Origin: Anodontia alba
Lineage: Eukaryota; Mollusca; Bivalvia; Lucinida; Lucinidae
DNA: 64,000 nt
Assembly: GCA_964016985.1 (NCBI GenBank)
Contig: OZ024826.1
Span: 60,310,507 to 60,374,506, forward strand
Reading direction: 5' to 3'
Under the pieces are notes generated by a model. It did no database searches. It saw only the letters and a program-made list of their open reading frames with translations, and was not told where the DNA came from. How positions within the stretch are numbered: the stretch's first letter is position 1; each line of letters begins with the position of its first letter. The position numbers and the translations under genes are program-made. Below, piece after piece: positions 45,001 through 52,791 of the stretch.

Positions 45001-45950
45001 GCCTCGTTGGAGAAGAGTTTACTTTGGTTTTCTACGATTTGTGGCATGGGTCTCGTCTGTCATGGTTTGTTTGCTCTTCTTCTTTGTGTCATTGGTAGGA
45101 TATGTTCTGTGATTTTGCTCTTCCAGGACATATTCTGTATTATTTTACTGAGTTTGTTCACCATCAAAGCACCACTGCTGAGAGCCACCAAAGAGCCATT
45201 GCTGCTAATATTCAATCGTATTAGCCGCGTCTCATAAAGATTCAGATCAGCCAAAGGAACCCTTCCCTATTATTCAGTATATTCGGAAATGTCCAATCAT
45301 TTTAATCCACTTATTATGGAATTCTACGTCACTCTTTCTACGGGTCCGCTTTCAGTTGAATGGGATCAAATATATATTTATTTCATTATTTATTTCTAAG
45401 AAGTTTATGTTTAACGTAAACGGTGTTTATTTATGTCCCTTTTGGAAGTTCACAAATGACCAGACAATATAAGCCTGCATTTACATAAACCCATTTATGC
45501 CGAGTGGACTCTTCTACCTTAACTCTTTGGACCGGACAATTTCCAATAGAAGGGGTGTCTGGTTAATTTGTTTTATTACCATATTTGTAGAAATTCCTGT
45601 ATTTTATGCAAACAGTGTAGACCCTGATCAGACGCCGCGTTCTGCGACGCCGTCTGATCTGGGTCTACGCTTTTTGCCACAGTCCTTTTTTATGGGGTGC
45701 TAGGCATGACTGGGTTAAGATGACTTCTACAAACAATGCCTTTAGCCTTACCATCAATATATCAAGTAATACATGTATGGCGTGTTGTTCTACCATTCCA
45801 TGTACGTTGGTAAGCTCACAAAATGCTTCTGTCCATTCATTGTCATATAGCCGATTATACCGCTCTGGCATCTTTGTCGGTCGGTTCTCGTCACTTAAGT
45901 CGACATAATCTGGATCCTCAGATAAATCAAAGCCACTTGCACCCTCTGAA
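38410..45950 (-). CDS. SPATA18-like: Unit 2: MIEAP/SPATA18-like gene, four-exon model
   Basis: The proposed join on the minus strand is 45950-45752, 44211-44122, 43199-43116 and 39069-38410; the 1033 nt join in frame with GT-AG at each junction. Exon lengths and phases copy unit 1 (199/87/87/terminal). No coiled-coil or initiator exon was found upstream. An alternative start is the ATG at 45979 (MAHVISSDFSSEG), which would make the LYDNEW exon a first exon; the exact 199-nt match to unit 1 favours splicing at 45951. The last intron is about 4 kb and filled with Penelope-like, gypsy and tRNA-like debris. Confidence 0.72.
39070..39838. other. Unit 2 last intron, proximal part
   Basis: No exon found. 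A segment at about 39540-39650 (AATAAAATCGAGTCTTT, TGCTCTTTGTTTCCAAAGCT) is shared with the duplicated repeats at 44420-44970. Confidence 0.5.
39839..40021 (-). pseudogene. Penelope-like element fragment, minus strand
   Basis: Minus-strand KCKRSNCRLGQHITEGFF resembles the Cys-rich C..C..C.HI block upstream of the GIY-YIG nuclease in Penelope-like elements, and parallels CQHMTEGNSYNFKGKIFY of the plus-strand copy at 40260. Short and decayed. Confidence 0.5.
40240..40641 (+). pseudogene. Penelope-like element: GIY-YIG endonuclease remnant
   Basis: In plus-strand frames: CQHMTEGNSYNFKGKIFYVN, MSCDVENV, then CNGCGKYYIGQTGGKIR, the GIY-YIG core as YYIG...G, then VHKTNSIEWTFRHMLL, FQMFPFFKMNSES and KEKYFINSFKPDFIALR followed by TAA. 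This order (CDxENV, C..C..YIGQTG, H, F..FP, FKP end) is that of the C-terminal nuclease of Penelope-like retroelements. Frameshifts and a stop within KIR...VHK show it is dead. It lies antisense in the unit 2 last intron. Confidence 0.85.
40642..40984. other. Unit 2 intron, no feature recognised
   Basis: AT-rich; probably 3' Penelope flank. Confidence 0.4.
40985..41240 (-). repeat. tRNA-like repeat, copy 1
   Basis: On the minus strand, CTCTTTGGCTCAGTGGTTAG (A box) and GATTCGAACCCCATC (B box) frame a tRNA-like body, with CGTTATGTCGTAAG-type and CTGCCTTGGCAGATTACGCA flanks shared by three copies. Too diverged from a functional tRNA to call one; a second SINE family or tRNA-pseudogene-bearing repeat. 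Confidence 0.7.
41285..41525 (-). repeat. tRNA-like repeat, copy 2
   Basis: Same layout: minus-strand GACTCTTTGGCTCAGTGGTT and GGTTTGAATCCCGCG, flanks CTGCCTTGGCAGATTTCGCA and CTTTCATATCGTAAGATGG. Confidence 0.72.
41640..42236 (-). pseudogene. Ty3/gypsy retrotransposon RT-RNase H remnant
   Basis: Minus-strand translation gives in order DILGMAGYYRKFCNIFSAI (end of RT/connection), AFDKLKAILRSESAHLTP, FKLAVDASDIGAGGVLLI (RNase H first Asp block), YPVCYFSKTFNKHQTNYSTV, EKECLSLIFF (catalytic Glu block), SDHNPLTF-like (degenerate) and HDIRHIKGKDNILPDALSRA (the classic end of gypsy RNase H). Stops and deletions interrupt it. It is bounded by tRNA-like repeats on both sides and lies in the unit 2 last intron in the same orientation. 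Confidence 0.9.
42236..42480 (-). repeat. tRNA-like repeat, copy 3
   Basis: Minus-strand GACTCTTTGGCTCAATGGTT and GGGTTCGCTTCCAACG, flanks CTTCCTTGGCAGATTTCGCA and TTTCATGTCGTAAGATG. Confidence 0.72.
42636..42680 (+). ncRNA. Possible hammerhead-like motif of a Penelope-like element
   Basis: CCGAAGAGCCGTATGACGAA followed by ACGCGTTCG resembles the type I hammerhead motifs known in Penelope-like elements (CUGANGA, short stem II, GAAAC, palindromic ACGCGU). One core position differs (C where U4 is expected), so activity is doubtful. It follows the GIY-YIG remnant by 2 kb on the same strand. Confidence 0.4.
42804..43079. mobile_element. Family A inverted-repeat element, copy 6
   Basis: CATCACGAAAACATGCCTAT to ATAGGCATGTTTTCGTAATG. 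Hairpin GTACCCGTTAGAATCGCCTC / GAGGCGATTCTAACGATTAC, with the C:G pair of other copies changed to T:A in both arms. It ends 36 bp from the 84-nt exon donor. Confidence 0.93.
43116..43199 (-). CDS. SPATA18-like: Unit 2 small exon 2 (84 nt)
   Basis: Acceptor GCAGTTTGTTTCAG, donor AAAACG|GTAATC. It encodes 28 residues, SREGRQLIKRLKIQRKLHYK then RNLPEIKT, phase 0 at both ends; basic and helical like the unit 1 exon at 11963-12049. Confidence 0.72.
43200..44121. other. Unit 2 intron, no gene recognised
   Basis: AT-rich intron with no identified element. Confidence 0.5.
44122..44211 (-). CDS. SPATA18-like: Unit 2 small exon 1 (90 nt)
   Basis: The acceptor is a T-rich tract ending TTTTTTTCAG, the donor GGCGAC|GTATGT. 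It encodes 30 residues beginning ISFEYCHERATQQLDEAKRI, phase 0 at both ends. The poly-T (minus strand) at about 44219-44245 is its pyrimidine tract, expanded to a homopolymer. Confidence 0.78.
44420..44970. repeat. Two ~290-bp tandem repeat copies with poly-G
   Basis: GGCCGTAAAACGTCTCCTCATACTTCAG at 44425 and GGCCATAAAATGTCTCCCCG TACTTCAG at 44722 head the copies; both continue with GTGCAGATTATATTT, a G-rich stretch (pure G run about 44560-44577) and GACCGAGTCTCC / AACCGAGTCTCC. Confidence 0.85.
44971..45480. other. Unit 2 first intron, unassigned
   Basis: Open frames exist on both strands at 44995-45254 but no family pattern or paralogous exon is seen in the other units. Confidence 0.45.
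45481..45720. mobile_element. Family D4 TTAA-type element
   Basis: TAAACCCATTTATGCCGAGT at the left, AGGCATGACTGGGTTAA at the right, with AATAGAAGGGGTGTCTGG and the palindrome AACAGTGTAGACCCTGATCA / TGATCTGGGTCTACGC. It matches 60873-61071 and ends 32 bp from the exon at 45752. Confidence 0.88.
45752..45950 (-). CDS. SPATA18-like: Unit 2 LYDNEW exon (199 nt)
   Basis: Acceptor AGTTCTGATTTTAG, donor TTGATG|GTAAGG. It encodes an acidic lead EGASGFDLSEDPDYVDLSDE, NRPTKMPERYNRLYDNEWTE and AFCELTNVHGMVEQHAIHVL LDILM. It has the same length and phases as the unit 1 exon 17424-17622. The phrase D..NRP.K..ER...LYDNEWTE is shared by the two. An upstream in-frame ATG at 45979 is an alternative first-exon reading. 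Confidence 0.85.
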
Positions 45951-46029
45951 CTAAAATCAGAACTAATGACGTGTGCCATGTAGCGGAGATATCCTACTTA
46001 CCCTAAACAGTTAGCTACCTCGATGCCCC

Positions 46030-46311
46030 CATTACGAAAACACGCCTATTCAAATATATTGAAAATTTTCTACACCAAAAAAATGAAAGTTTTCAGATAA
46101 AAAATATGATTTTTTTCATATATCTGCTAAAGAAATATAGATTGTGGATAGTCGTTTGAACCGCCTCGCCGAGGCGGTTCTAACGAATACCCACAATCTA
46201 TGTTTTTAAGCAGACATAGAAAAATATAATGTATACCCCTGTAAACCCCAGTTTTACTATATAAAAGTGGGGTTTAGGGGGGTCAAAATTATATAGGTAT
46301 GTTTTCGTGAA
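46030..46311. mobile_element. Family A inverted-repeat element, copy 7
   Basis: CATTACGAAAACACGCCTAT to ATAGGTATGTTTTCGTGAAG, hairpin TGAACCGCCTCGCCGAGGCG GTTCTAACGAATACCC. It lies 80 bp upstream of the unit 2 LYDNEW exon. Confidence 0.93.
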
Positions 46312-46377
46312 GCACAGTACGTATTCGAAAATTTCAACATGTCCTTTTCACTACCTGCTTATGTATTAATTTTTTAA

Positions 46378-46445
46378 TGGCAAATAGTGTAGACCATTTT
46401 CAGACGCTTCAGTCTGCGGCATCTAGTCTACACTGTTTACCATAA
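46378..46445. repeat. Family D2 palindrome core
   Basis: TGGCAAATAGTGTAGACCAT ... CTAGTCTACACTGTTTACCA around AGACGCTTCAGTCTGCGGC. Confidence 0.7.
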
Positions 46446-46472
46446 AGTATGAACAAAGAAACATAACGTACT

Positions 46473-46750
46473 CATCACGAAAACACGCCTATATAATTTT
46501 GACCCCCTTAAACCACAAATTTATATGGTAAAACTGGGGTTTACAGGGATATACATTATATTTCTTTTTTCCGCTCAAAACGTAGATTGTTGATACTCGT
46601 TAGAACCGCCTCACCGAGGCGGTTCTAACGAGTACCCACAATTTACGTTTTGAGCAGAAATATGAAAAATATCAGAATTTTTATCTTGAAATTTTCAGTT
46701 CTTGGGTGGTGAAGTTTTCAACATATTTGAATAGGCGTGTTTTCGTAATG
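46473..46750. mobile_element. Family A inverted-repeat element, copy 8
   Basis: CATCACGAAAACACGCCTAT to ATAGGCGTGTTTTCGTAATG; hairpin ACTCGTTAGAACCGCCTCAC / GAGGCGGTTCTAACGAGTAC. Confidence 0.95.
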
Positions 46751-47411
46751 TTTTTAAACGTTTAAGACGTAGTATTTCATCGTGTCGTTAACACACGAGT
46801 TTGATGAAACAAGCAACCAGTCCACGATCATTTATGTTGAAAGGCTAGCACATACAAGTATGAGGCATAGCATGAGATAACGTATCTTCGGAAATGCACG
46901 CCAAGAGAAGACACCGATCAGCCTCTGCGTCCGTGCAGTTTGATCATAGTCTTCGCTTAGCATTCTGTGAATAGCCCTGTATCCTGTGCATCTACAAGCG
47001 GATAGTTAAGACTCAGCCCAGACTCCACTGAAGGGCAGGCTGAGTTATGTATTCGTTTGGCATATATGTTCGCAGGAACAAGTACATATTTAAAACACCA
47101 GTATGGTTCATTATGAGCAGCAGTTATTTAACAAAAATGATATCAGTAATTCTTGATAAAATACCTCTTAATGATACCAAATGTAATGCGTGTGTATTTA
47201 AAGCTTCACCAATGCCTACAATTGTGGAAATGAGCTCATGCAAATGAGTCAGGAACGTGAACGGTTTATTTCAAGTAAAAAAAGCTTCTGTTTAATATTG
47301 TAATGGGTTTTCTGTTTCTACTACTAATATTTTATGTTGTAACAGCGTTCATTGGGGTGATGTAGTCAAGTTTTACCATACCAGGCAATAGAAATTCTGC
47401 ATTAATATTAC
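46751..47411. other. Between units 2 and 3: family E relics, no gene
   Basis: ACCGATCAGCCTCTGCGTCC GTGCAGTTTGATCATAG near 46915-46950 is a family E relic; the remainder is unassigned. Confidence 0.5.
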
Positions 47412-47618
47412 TTAACCCTTGTCCTGCTGATTAAATTAAGATGCCACACCCATTTCTAATTTTCAGCCAATCAGATTATTTGATCCGGATTGTTGCAATA
47501 AATTCACATACTTAATGGCAAACAGTGCAGATCCAGATCAGTTGGCTTCTTCAGAAGCCAACTGATCTGGATCTACAAAGTTTGCAAAGGCAGGGTATAT
47601 CAGGGTTCATCAGGACAA
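47412..47618. mobile_element. Family D3 TTAA-type element
   Basis: Opposite orientation to 31369-31579: TTAACCCTTGTCCTGCTGAT ... core CCAGATCAGTTGGCTTCTTC / GAAGCCAACTGATCTGG ... CATCAGGACAAAATG (right end decayed). Confidence 0.88.
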
Positions 47619-47739
47619 AATGTGCCTTGACGTGCTCAATAAAGAAATAAAATATACATGTTCAGATTTGCTGAGAAAAAAAAAGTAATCAAACAGATTT
47701 TGGAAAACACCTGTCGACTGGATACCCTTGTGCGGTCGC

Positions 47740-47960
47740 ATGATAAAACCTACAATAAAACCTGTGTGACCAGTAAAGACTCAGATGAACCTGCACATAC
47801 ACGAAGTATGACAAGAGTCTCATTTATCCCTTTTTGTTTAGCCTGGAGGCTGTAGAAGGCATATGCGATTAGCAAGACTCTGATCAGACTGCGCGCATCT
47901 GAGTCTTAGCTGATCGCACAAGTTTAATTGTAGAATTTTTGTCGTGCGCTGGCTCAGTAA
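47740..47960. repeat. Family E palindromic element
   Basis: AAGACTCAGATGAACCTGCA, TTAGCCTGGAGGCTG, GACTCTGATCAGACTGCGCG CATCTGAGTC and TGCGCTGGCTCAG. Confidence 0.6.
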
Positions 47961-48004
47961 ATTTACCATCAATGTTTATAGTGTGAAAAAAGGTAAAAGT
48001 TCAG

Positions 48005-48570
48005 GGAGTGCCACATTTACAGACCGCAGCCCTTCCTAGACACCAAGACAAAGAGGAAACCGACAAATCCAAACAATCACAAATCGAACAAACGTACGAA
48101 AAGCACTAAGATTAGCTCTCTCTTCCCCAAGTGAGGTATTCGCAATGCTAAAAGAACTGAAAAAACACAAGAACAAAATGACACAAGATAAGACATAAAA
48201 CAAATCGCCTCGTAGAATAAACCACAAAGCAACAAGGAGTAAGACTAACACCGAGACCACCGCCTTAGAACGGTCAAGAGAGTAAACCACCGGGGAGTTT
48301 AAAGCACTTTTACAGGTAGCCAACTTCACCTTGGGTCCCGATGCTACTCTTAATACAGAAATACATAAAAAATTGGTTCGCATAAAGGCTCCCAACTCAG
48401 TCAATGCATCAAAGCGAAAACACAAAAATCATATTCATCCCTACAATAAACAAAGACGAGTACTCATAGCTAATTCTACTGTATGCCAGAGTAAATGAAA
48501 ACCAATAATTGAATCACGGCGGGCCAAGCCAAAGACGTATCGTCAAGCCAACAACCCACTTTTGTGTCTT
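48005..48570. repeat. Unclassified long non-coding block
   Basis: A purine/A-rich composition on the plus strand gives a 129-codon minus frame of hydrophobic residues; no conserved motif. It resembles the style of the dispersed family G but shares no clear block with it. Confidence 0.35.
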
Positions 48571-48728
48571 TCTGTTTGATTTCCTACGTGTCACAAAATC
48601 CCTTCTGGAAACGGTCCACTCTAAAAGAACAGAAATTGTTCCAACCAAATTCTTTCCTTTTGGAGTAGACCACTTTTTAAAGTTCTCTTACCTGACAGTG
48701 AATGCATACTCCTTAATATATACATCAT

Positions 48729-49124
48729 TTAAGTGGAAAAGAGATACCTGTAAAGCAGCTTCTTGTCTGGATCTATAGAAATTGCCGCTGCAGATTTATT
48801 TACACCCTGACTGTTATTGCTAGATTCTTCTTGCCTGCCCTTTTCATCAATTGCTTGAGCCACGCCCATACAAAGTACTGCACCGCCTTCTTCCAGATAT
48901 AAAACCGGCCAGACAACGTAATCAATAAACTTGCCGATGATCATATATTCATCAAATATACTGGTGTCAAATGGATCTCCTTTGCCGAATTCCCATCTCA
49001 AAGAATACGGCGGGTCTTGCTGATTCAGTAACCTACACAGGTCAGCTATGGCACATATGTACAACTGTGTTTGAGGTGTTTGACCGTCACCGGGAAGCAG
49101 TTGTTGAAGTGATTCCTCCAGCAG
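48729..49124 (-). CDS. SPATA18-like: Unit 3 terminal exon: MIEAP C-terminal domain
   Basis: Acceptor ATGTTTTTAG then CTGCTGGAGG; 131 residues to the stop at 48729. The sequence order is LLEESLQQLLPGDGQTPQTQ, ICAIADLCRLLNQQDPPYSL, FGKGDPFDTSIFDEYM, FIDYVVWPVLYLEEGGAVLC and MGVAQAIDEKGRQEESSNN, then SIDPDKKLLYRYLFST. GVAQA is kept but K before it is M here. The pyrimidine tract is only five T because a family A element begins at 49132. The short tail stops where unit 2 continues for another 60 residues. Confidence 0.8.
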   Translation of the reverse strand: MLEESLQQLLPGDGQTPQTQLYICAIADLCRLLNQQDPPYSLRWEFGKGDPFDTSIFDEYMIIGKFIDYVVWPVLYLEEGGAVLCMGVAQAIDEKGRQEESSNNSQGVNKSAAAISIDPDKKLLYRYLFST

Positions 49125-52100
49125 CTAAAAACATTACGATAACACGCCTATTCAAATATATAGAAAATTTCACCACCAAAAACTGAAAGTTTTCAGACAA
49201 AAATTCTGATATTTTTCATATTTCTGCTCAAAACATAGAATGTGGGTATTCGTTAGAACCACCTCGCCAAGGTGGTTCTAATGAGTACCCACAATCTATG
49301 TTTTTGAGCTGAAACAAGAACAATAATGTATACCCTTGTAAACCCCAGTTTTATTATATAAAAGTGATATAAGGAGGTCAAATCATATAGGTATGTTTTC
49401 GCGATGGAAACCAGGTAACTGTGGGAGCCGAAAACCGATATCCCACAATATATACCATCAGTGCAACACAGAAGACAATATAAGAATGCACATTTTCATA
49501 GAGTCCTTCCACGCCATGAGAAACTGGGTCGTTTGGGAATATGCGAACACAAAGAACATCCAGATTTGCAACATCAGTGTCACACGATCTGATAAGGAGA
49601 TACAGAATGTAGTTCACTTTAAACAGAGACAGATCAATCTAAATTGTTCGTAACCTTAAAGAAACTGTGACAACTTTGCTGTTTGGCTCAATATTTTAGT
49701 TTGCCTAATAGGAGTTATCTTATGAGTTAGACGCTTAGCATGCTGGGTAAAAGTTTCAGCATTATTTTTTATTATTATTATTATTATTTTTGTCTTTGTC
49801 CATATTTTAAAAGCAAATCAAGTACAGTCGACTCTCGTTATCTCGAATTCCAAGGGACTCACTGAAATACTTCGAGATATCCGTACCTCGACATATCAGA
49901 ATTGAGAGAGTGAGGAAAACAATAAATTGAACAACCATATTTAACAAATGAATATGTAATTTGACTCCTGAAGTTAGAAATATATATATAAAATAATGTG
50001 GAAAAGAGGAGAAATTGCTCCTTAGGAGCAATTTCTCCTCTTTTCCACATTATTTTGTTACCTGTTGACATAGTTTCATTTTAAATCAAGGACTAGATTT
50101 TCACTTCGAGATAAGCGGTAATTCGAAATAAGCGAGTTTGAGATAATGAGTGTCGACTGTATTACATTAACAAGTTTATGCAAACTGGTCCCCCAATTTC
50201 CCCCACAATATATAATGAAAACAGAAATATGTAGACGGTCTATATTTTATGGAACATTCAGAATTTAGCAGATTTTAAAACAGCTTTTTGTTTGTTACTT
50301 CCAGTAACCGTTTTGTTACTGCATACATGTCTTTATTTGCTTAATAACCAATAGTCTCTTCATTTCCCATATTAAATGGTGAAAATGTCATAGTTAACAT
50401 AGCTCTAGATAAGAGGGGTGTTAAGATAAATATTTTCTTGTATCTCTATAAAAAAGTACCCAGTAGAATAGGGTCTATCAATTAGAAGATTTTATTAAAG
50501 CTATTTAGATATGTAAGGTTCTTACCTTTGATTCTATTCTTAACTCTCTTTCAAAGTCATGTTCATCTTCGACTCTTTGAAGCGCTAATGTTTTATAATG
50601 CTGGAATGAGTTCTGAAAATAACAATGCAAATAATATGTGGTATCCGTTCTCGCTGCTTAACGGGGCTACTACGGTGCATAAAATTATACTTACACGTTG
50701 ACATGTGTTGTTAACCGTTGTTTTGACGATAAGTGTCATAATTTCACATGTGACATCACGAAAACATGCCTATATAATTTTGACCCCTTTAAACCCCACT
50801 TTTATATAGTAAAACTGGGGTTTACAGGGGTATACATTATTTTTCTTATTTCTGCTCAAAAACATAGATCGTGGATACTCGTTAGAACCGCCTCATCGAG
50901 GCGGTTCTTACGAGTACCCACAATCTATGTTTTGAGCAAAAAATATGAAAAATATCAGAATTTTTTATCTGAAATTTTCATTTTTTGTTGGCAAAATTTT
51001 CATTATATTTGAATAGGCGTGTTTTCGTAATGAACTGACAATTGACAGCCTCAATACGGTACCGCAATCGTCAGGCAAGGGTCTGCACTGTTTGTCTACA
51101 AATTATACTTCTTCTTAACTACTTTCAAGAATGTGGAGGGCGATGGCGAAAAACATTATAAGTCTATATATATGAATGCGCAAACATTTTGCATTATATC
51201 GTGGAGACAGACCGCAGTTGTGTTACTACACAAAGATACATTAAATCATCACACAAAAACACTTTACACACATTTTCGTTTGCTTTGTTGTCCAAACATA
51301 AACTGTTATTAGCTTGCGGTTGGACATAATCTTTCTGCAGAGATCATTATAAAACTCGGACGTTCTAAATATGTGCGTAATGTCATTACTGCCTATGTGA
51401 TATCAATGGCAGGAAAGCGCATAACTAACAGTAATTAACGAACTGGTTTGAAAAATCTGCCGCGAGGCAGCATAGTAATGTGATACAAATGAGTTTGTTA
51501 TCGAATTGAAATATTTTTACAGAGTTATTCACCCTCCTGAGTGACATAATCAGCAAAATAATTTAAAATTCTGATTATTGTTTTCCCATTTTGACAGTGT
51601 AATAGTAAGTTTCATTGAAACGTCATCAAAGAGTTTCAGTTTGAACAGCCAGTAAAATTGCACGTCTACACCTTCATATACACGGAACCCATCACGTGTT
51701 CTGTCTCATATACACGCTTAGCACTCTGGGTAAAAATTTCAGCAGATGAAATATTTAAATATTTTCTTATTTTTCCCCAGAAAACAGGATTTCACATTTC
51801 GTGCAAATTGTCTTTAATAGGGACAACTTGCTTAAAATATCTCAAATTCTGTTTTCTGGGAAAATATAAAAAACGTTTTAATATGTCGCCTGCTGAACAT
51901 GTTACCCAGTGCTAACATTCTTTTTTTTCTGGGAAAAATAAGAAAAATCATATCGGTTTATCATCTGCTGAGTTTGCCCAGGGAGTGATAAAGCTTAAGA
52001 AAGAGATAATAGCAGACTTGATTTTATCTGAGTGTTTTTATGAACAGTGGCCCAGGATTGAGCACTATTCTATTTTTAAATTATTACAAATGGACCTAAT

Positions 52101-52579
52101 AAACCCAGATGATCATCACGTAAAGAACATAACATCTTACAAGAGTATTTACACAAATATATGAGCCGGGGCAAAGCATTTCCTAGAAGATTGCATGTGC
52201 GCCCAGTGACGACTCCGATCAGCCTATGCATCCGCGTAGTCCGCTTTGGATCCTTGGCTACCCACAGAATGCCCTGTGAAGACTTAACAGACTGCACGGA
52301 TGCGCAGGCAGGTCTGAGTCTTCGCTGGGCGTATATGTAATCTTATAGGAAATGCTGTGCCCCGGCTCATATGTATGTTGGACGCTTACCGTGAGAATAT
52401 TAAGTAAAACTTGTATAGCTTGGCGCTCTTCAAGCCCGTATTCTTCCGTCAGTTCTATGTAGGCATCTGTCCACTCATTATCGTAAACTTGAGCATACCT
52501 CACAATTATATCATGTCTGTTTTTGTCATGCAGGCCCATGCACTCAGTTTGCTTGTGCATTGTTTGACGACCAACTTCG
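48729..52579 (-). CDS. SPATA18-like: Unit 3: MIEAP/SPATA18-like gene, three-exon model
   Basis: The proposed join on the minus strand is 52579-52390, 50612-50526 and 49124-48729 (673 nt), in frame with GT-AG. It lacks the second small exon present in units 1 and 2, and no initiator or coiled-coil exon was found. Either unit 3 lost that exon, or it was missed, or the copy is decaying. If the internal donor at 48748/48747 (TTACAG|GTATCT) is used instead of the stop, the exon leaves in phase 2, which fits the unit 2 LYDNEW exon. Confidence 0.66.
49132..49406. mobile_element. Family A inverted-repeat element, copy 9, at a splice acceptor
   Basis: CATTACGATAACACGCCTAT to ATAGGTATGTTTTCGCGATG; hairpin ATTCGTTAGAACCACCTCGC / AAGGTGGTTCTAATGAGTAC. 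Its edge is 7 bp from the AG of the unit 3 terminal exon, so the branch point and most of the polypyrimidine region would lie inside the element. Confidence 0.93.
49407..49826. other. Unit 3 intron, unassigned
   Basis: Two overlapping open frames of about 80 codons on opposite strands (49378-49653) have no recognisable motif; a (TTA)n-like run is at about 49762-49790. Confidence 0.45.
49827..50160. mobile_element. Pogo-like inverted-repeat element with TA ends
   Basis: TA|CAGTCGACTCTCGTTATCTC at the left and GATAATGAGTGTCGACTG|TA at the right. The centre is a perfect palindrome, AATGTGGAAAAGAGGAGAAA TTGCTCC and its complement, at about 49995-50052. TA duplication and CAGTCGA termini are of Tc1/mariner-pogo type. 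Confidence 0.9.
50161..50525. other. Unit 3 intron, no gene recognised
   Basis: AT-rich; contains a partial family B end (AGCTCTAGATAAGAGG) at about 50401. Confidence 0.5.
50526..50612 (-). CDS. SPATA18-like: Unit 3 small exon 1 (87 nt)
   Basis: Acceptor GTTATTTTCAG, donor TCAAAG|GTAAGA (strong). It encodes 29 residues NSFQHYKTLALQRVEDEHDF then ERELRIESK, phase 0 at both ends, the counterpart of 14418-14504 and 44122-44211. Confidence 0.77.
50754..51032. mobile_element. Family A inverted-repeat element, copy 10
   Basis: CATCACGAAAACATGCCTAT to ATAGGCGTGTTTTCGTAATG; hairpin ACTCGTTAGAACCGCCTCAT / GAGGCGGTTCTTACGAGTAC. In the unit 3 intron, 140 bp from the 87-nt exon acceptor. Confidence 0.95.
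51033..51714. other. Unit 3 intron, no gene recognised
   Basis: Nothing identified beyond AT-rich intron sequence. Confidence 0.5.
51715..51990. mobile_element. Family F hairpin element
   Basis: CGCTTAGCACTCTGGGTAAA ... CCCCAGAAAACAGGATTTCA / CAAATTCTGTTTTCTGGG ... TTTTAATATGTCGCCTGCTG ... TTACCCAGTGCTAAC; terminal and central inverted repeats. Confidence 0.85.
52162..52374. mobile_element. Family E element, complete copy
   Basis: ATGAGCCGGGGCAAAGCATTTCC at the left and GGAAATGCTGTGCCCCGGCT CAT at the right are inverted termini; inside are two GATCAG/GTCTGA lobes and CTTTGGATCCTTGGCTACCC. It ends about 15 bp from the donor of the 52390-52579 exon. Confidence 0.88.
52390..52579 (-). CDS. SPATA18-like: Unit 3 LYDNEW exon (190 nt; here VYDNEW)
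   Basis: Acceptor ATTACCATTACAG, donor CTCACG|GTAAGC. After one base to complete a codon it encodes EVGRQTMHKQTECMGLHDKN, RHDIIVRYAQVYDNEWTDAY, IELTEEYGLEERQAIQVLLN, ILT. It is nine bases (three codons) shorter than in units 1 and 2, with the same phases. An internal ATG (MHKQTECMG) could alternatively be an initiator. Confidence 0.82.
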
Positions 52580-52639
52580 CTGTAATGGTAATATAGTCAT
52601 ATAAAGACACATTTTAGACAAGTCGCAACGTGCAATATG

Positions 52640-52790
52640 TACTTTTGGACAATGTGCGCCCAGCGAGGACTCAGATCAGTTGCATATCCACGCAATCAGA
52701 CCAGTCTCCACTGGGCGTTATGTTGATAGTAAAAACTACAAGAAGTCTTCAGGGGAACAGTGAAAACTCAAGTCAGATTTCGCAGTGCAT
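52640..52790. repeat. Family E palindromic element
   Basis: ATGTGCGCCCAGCGAGGACT CAGATCAG and CAGTCTCCACTGGGCG. Confidence 0.75.
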
Positions 52791-52791
52791 T

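Noticed and set aside
48036..48425. 129-codon minus-strand frame with membrane-like segments
   Set aside because: The hydrophobicity follows from A-rich plus-strand composition; no family pattern or splice partner.
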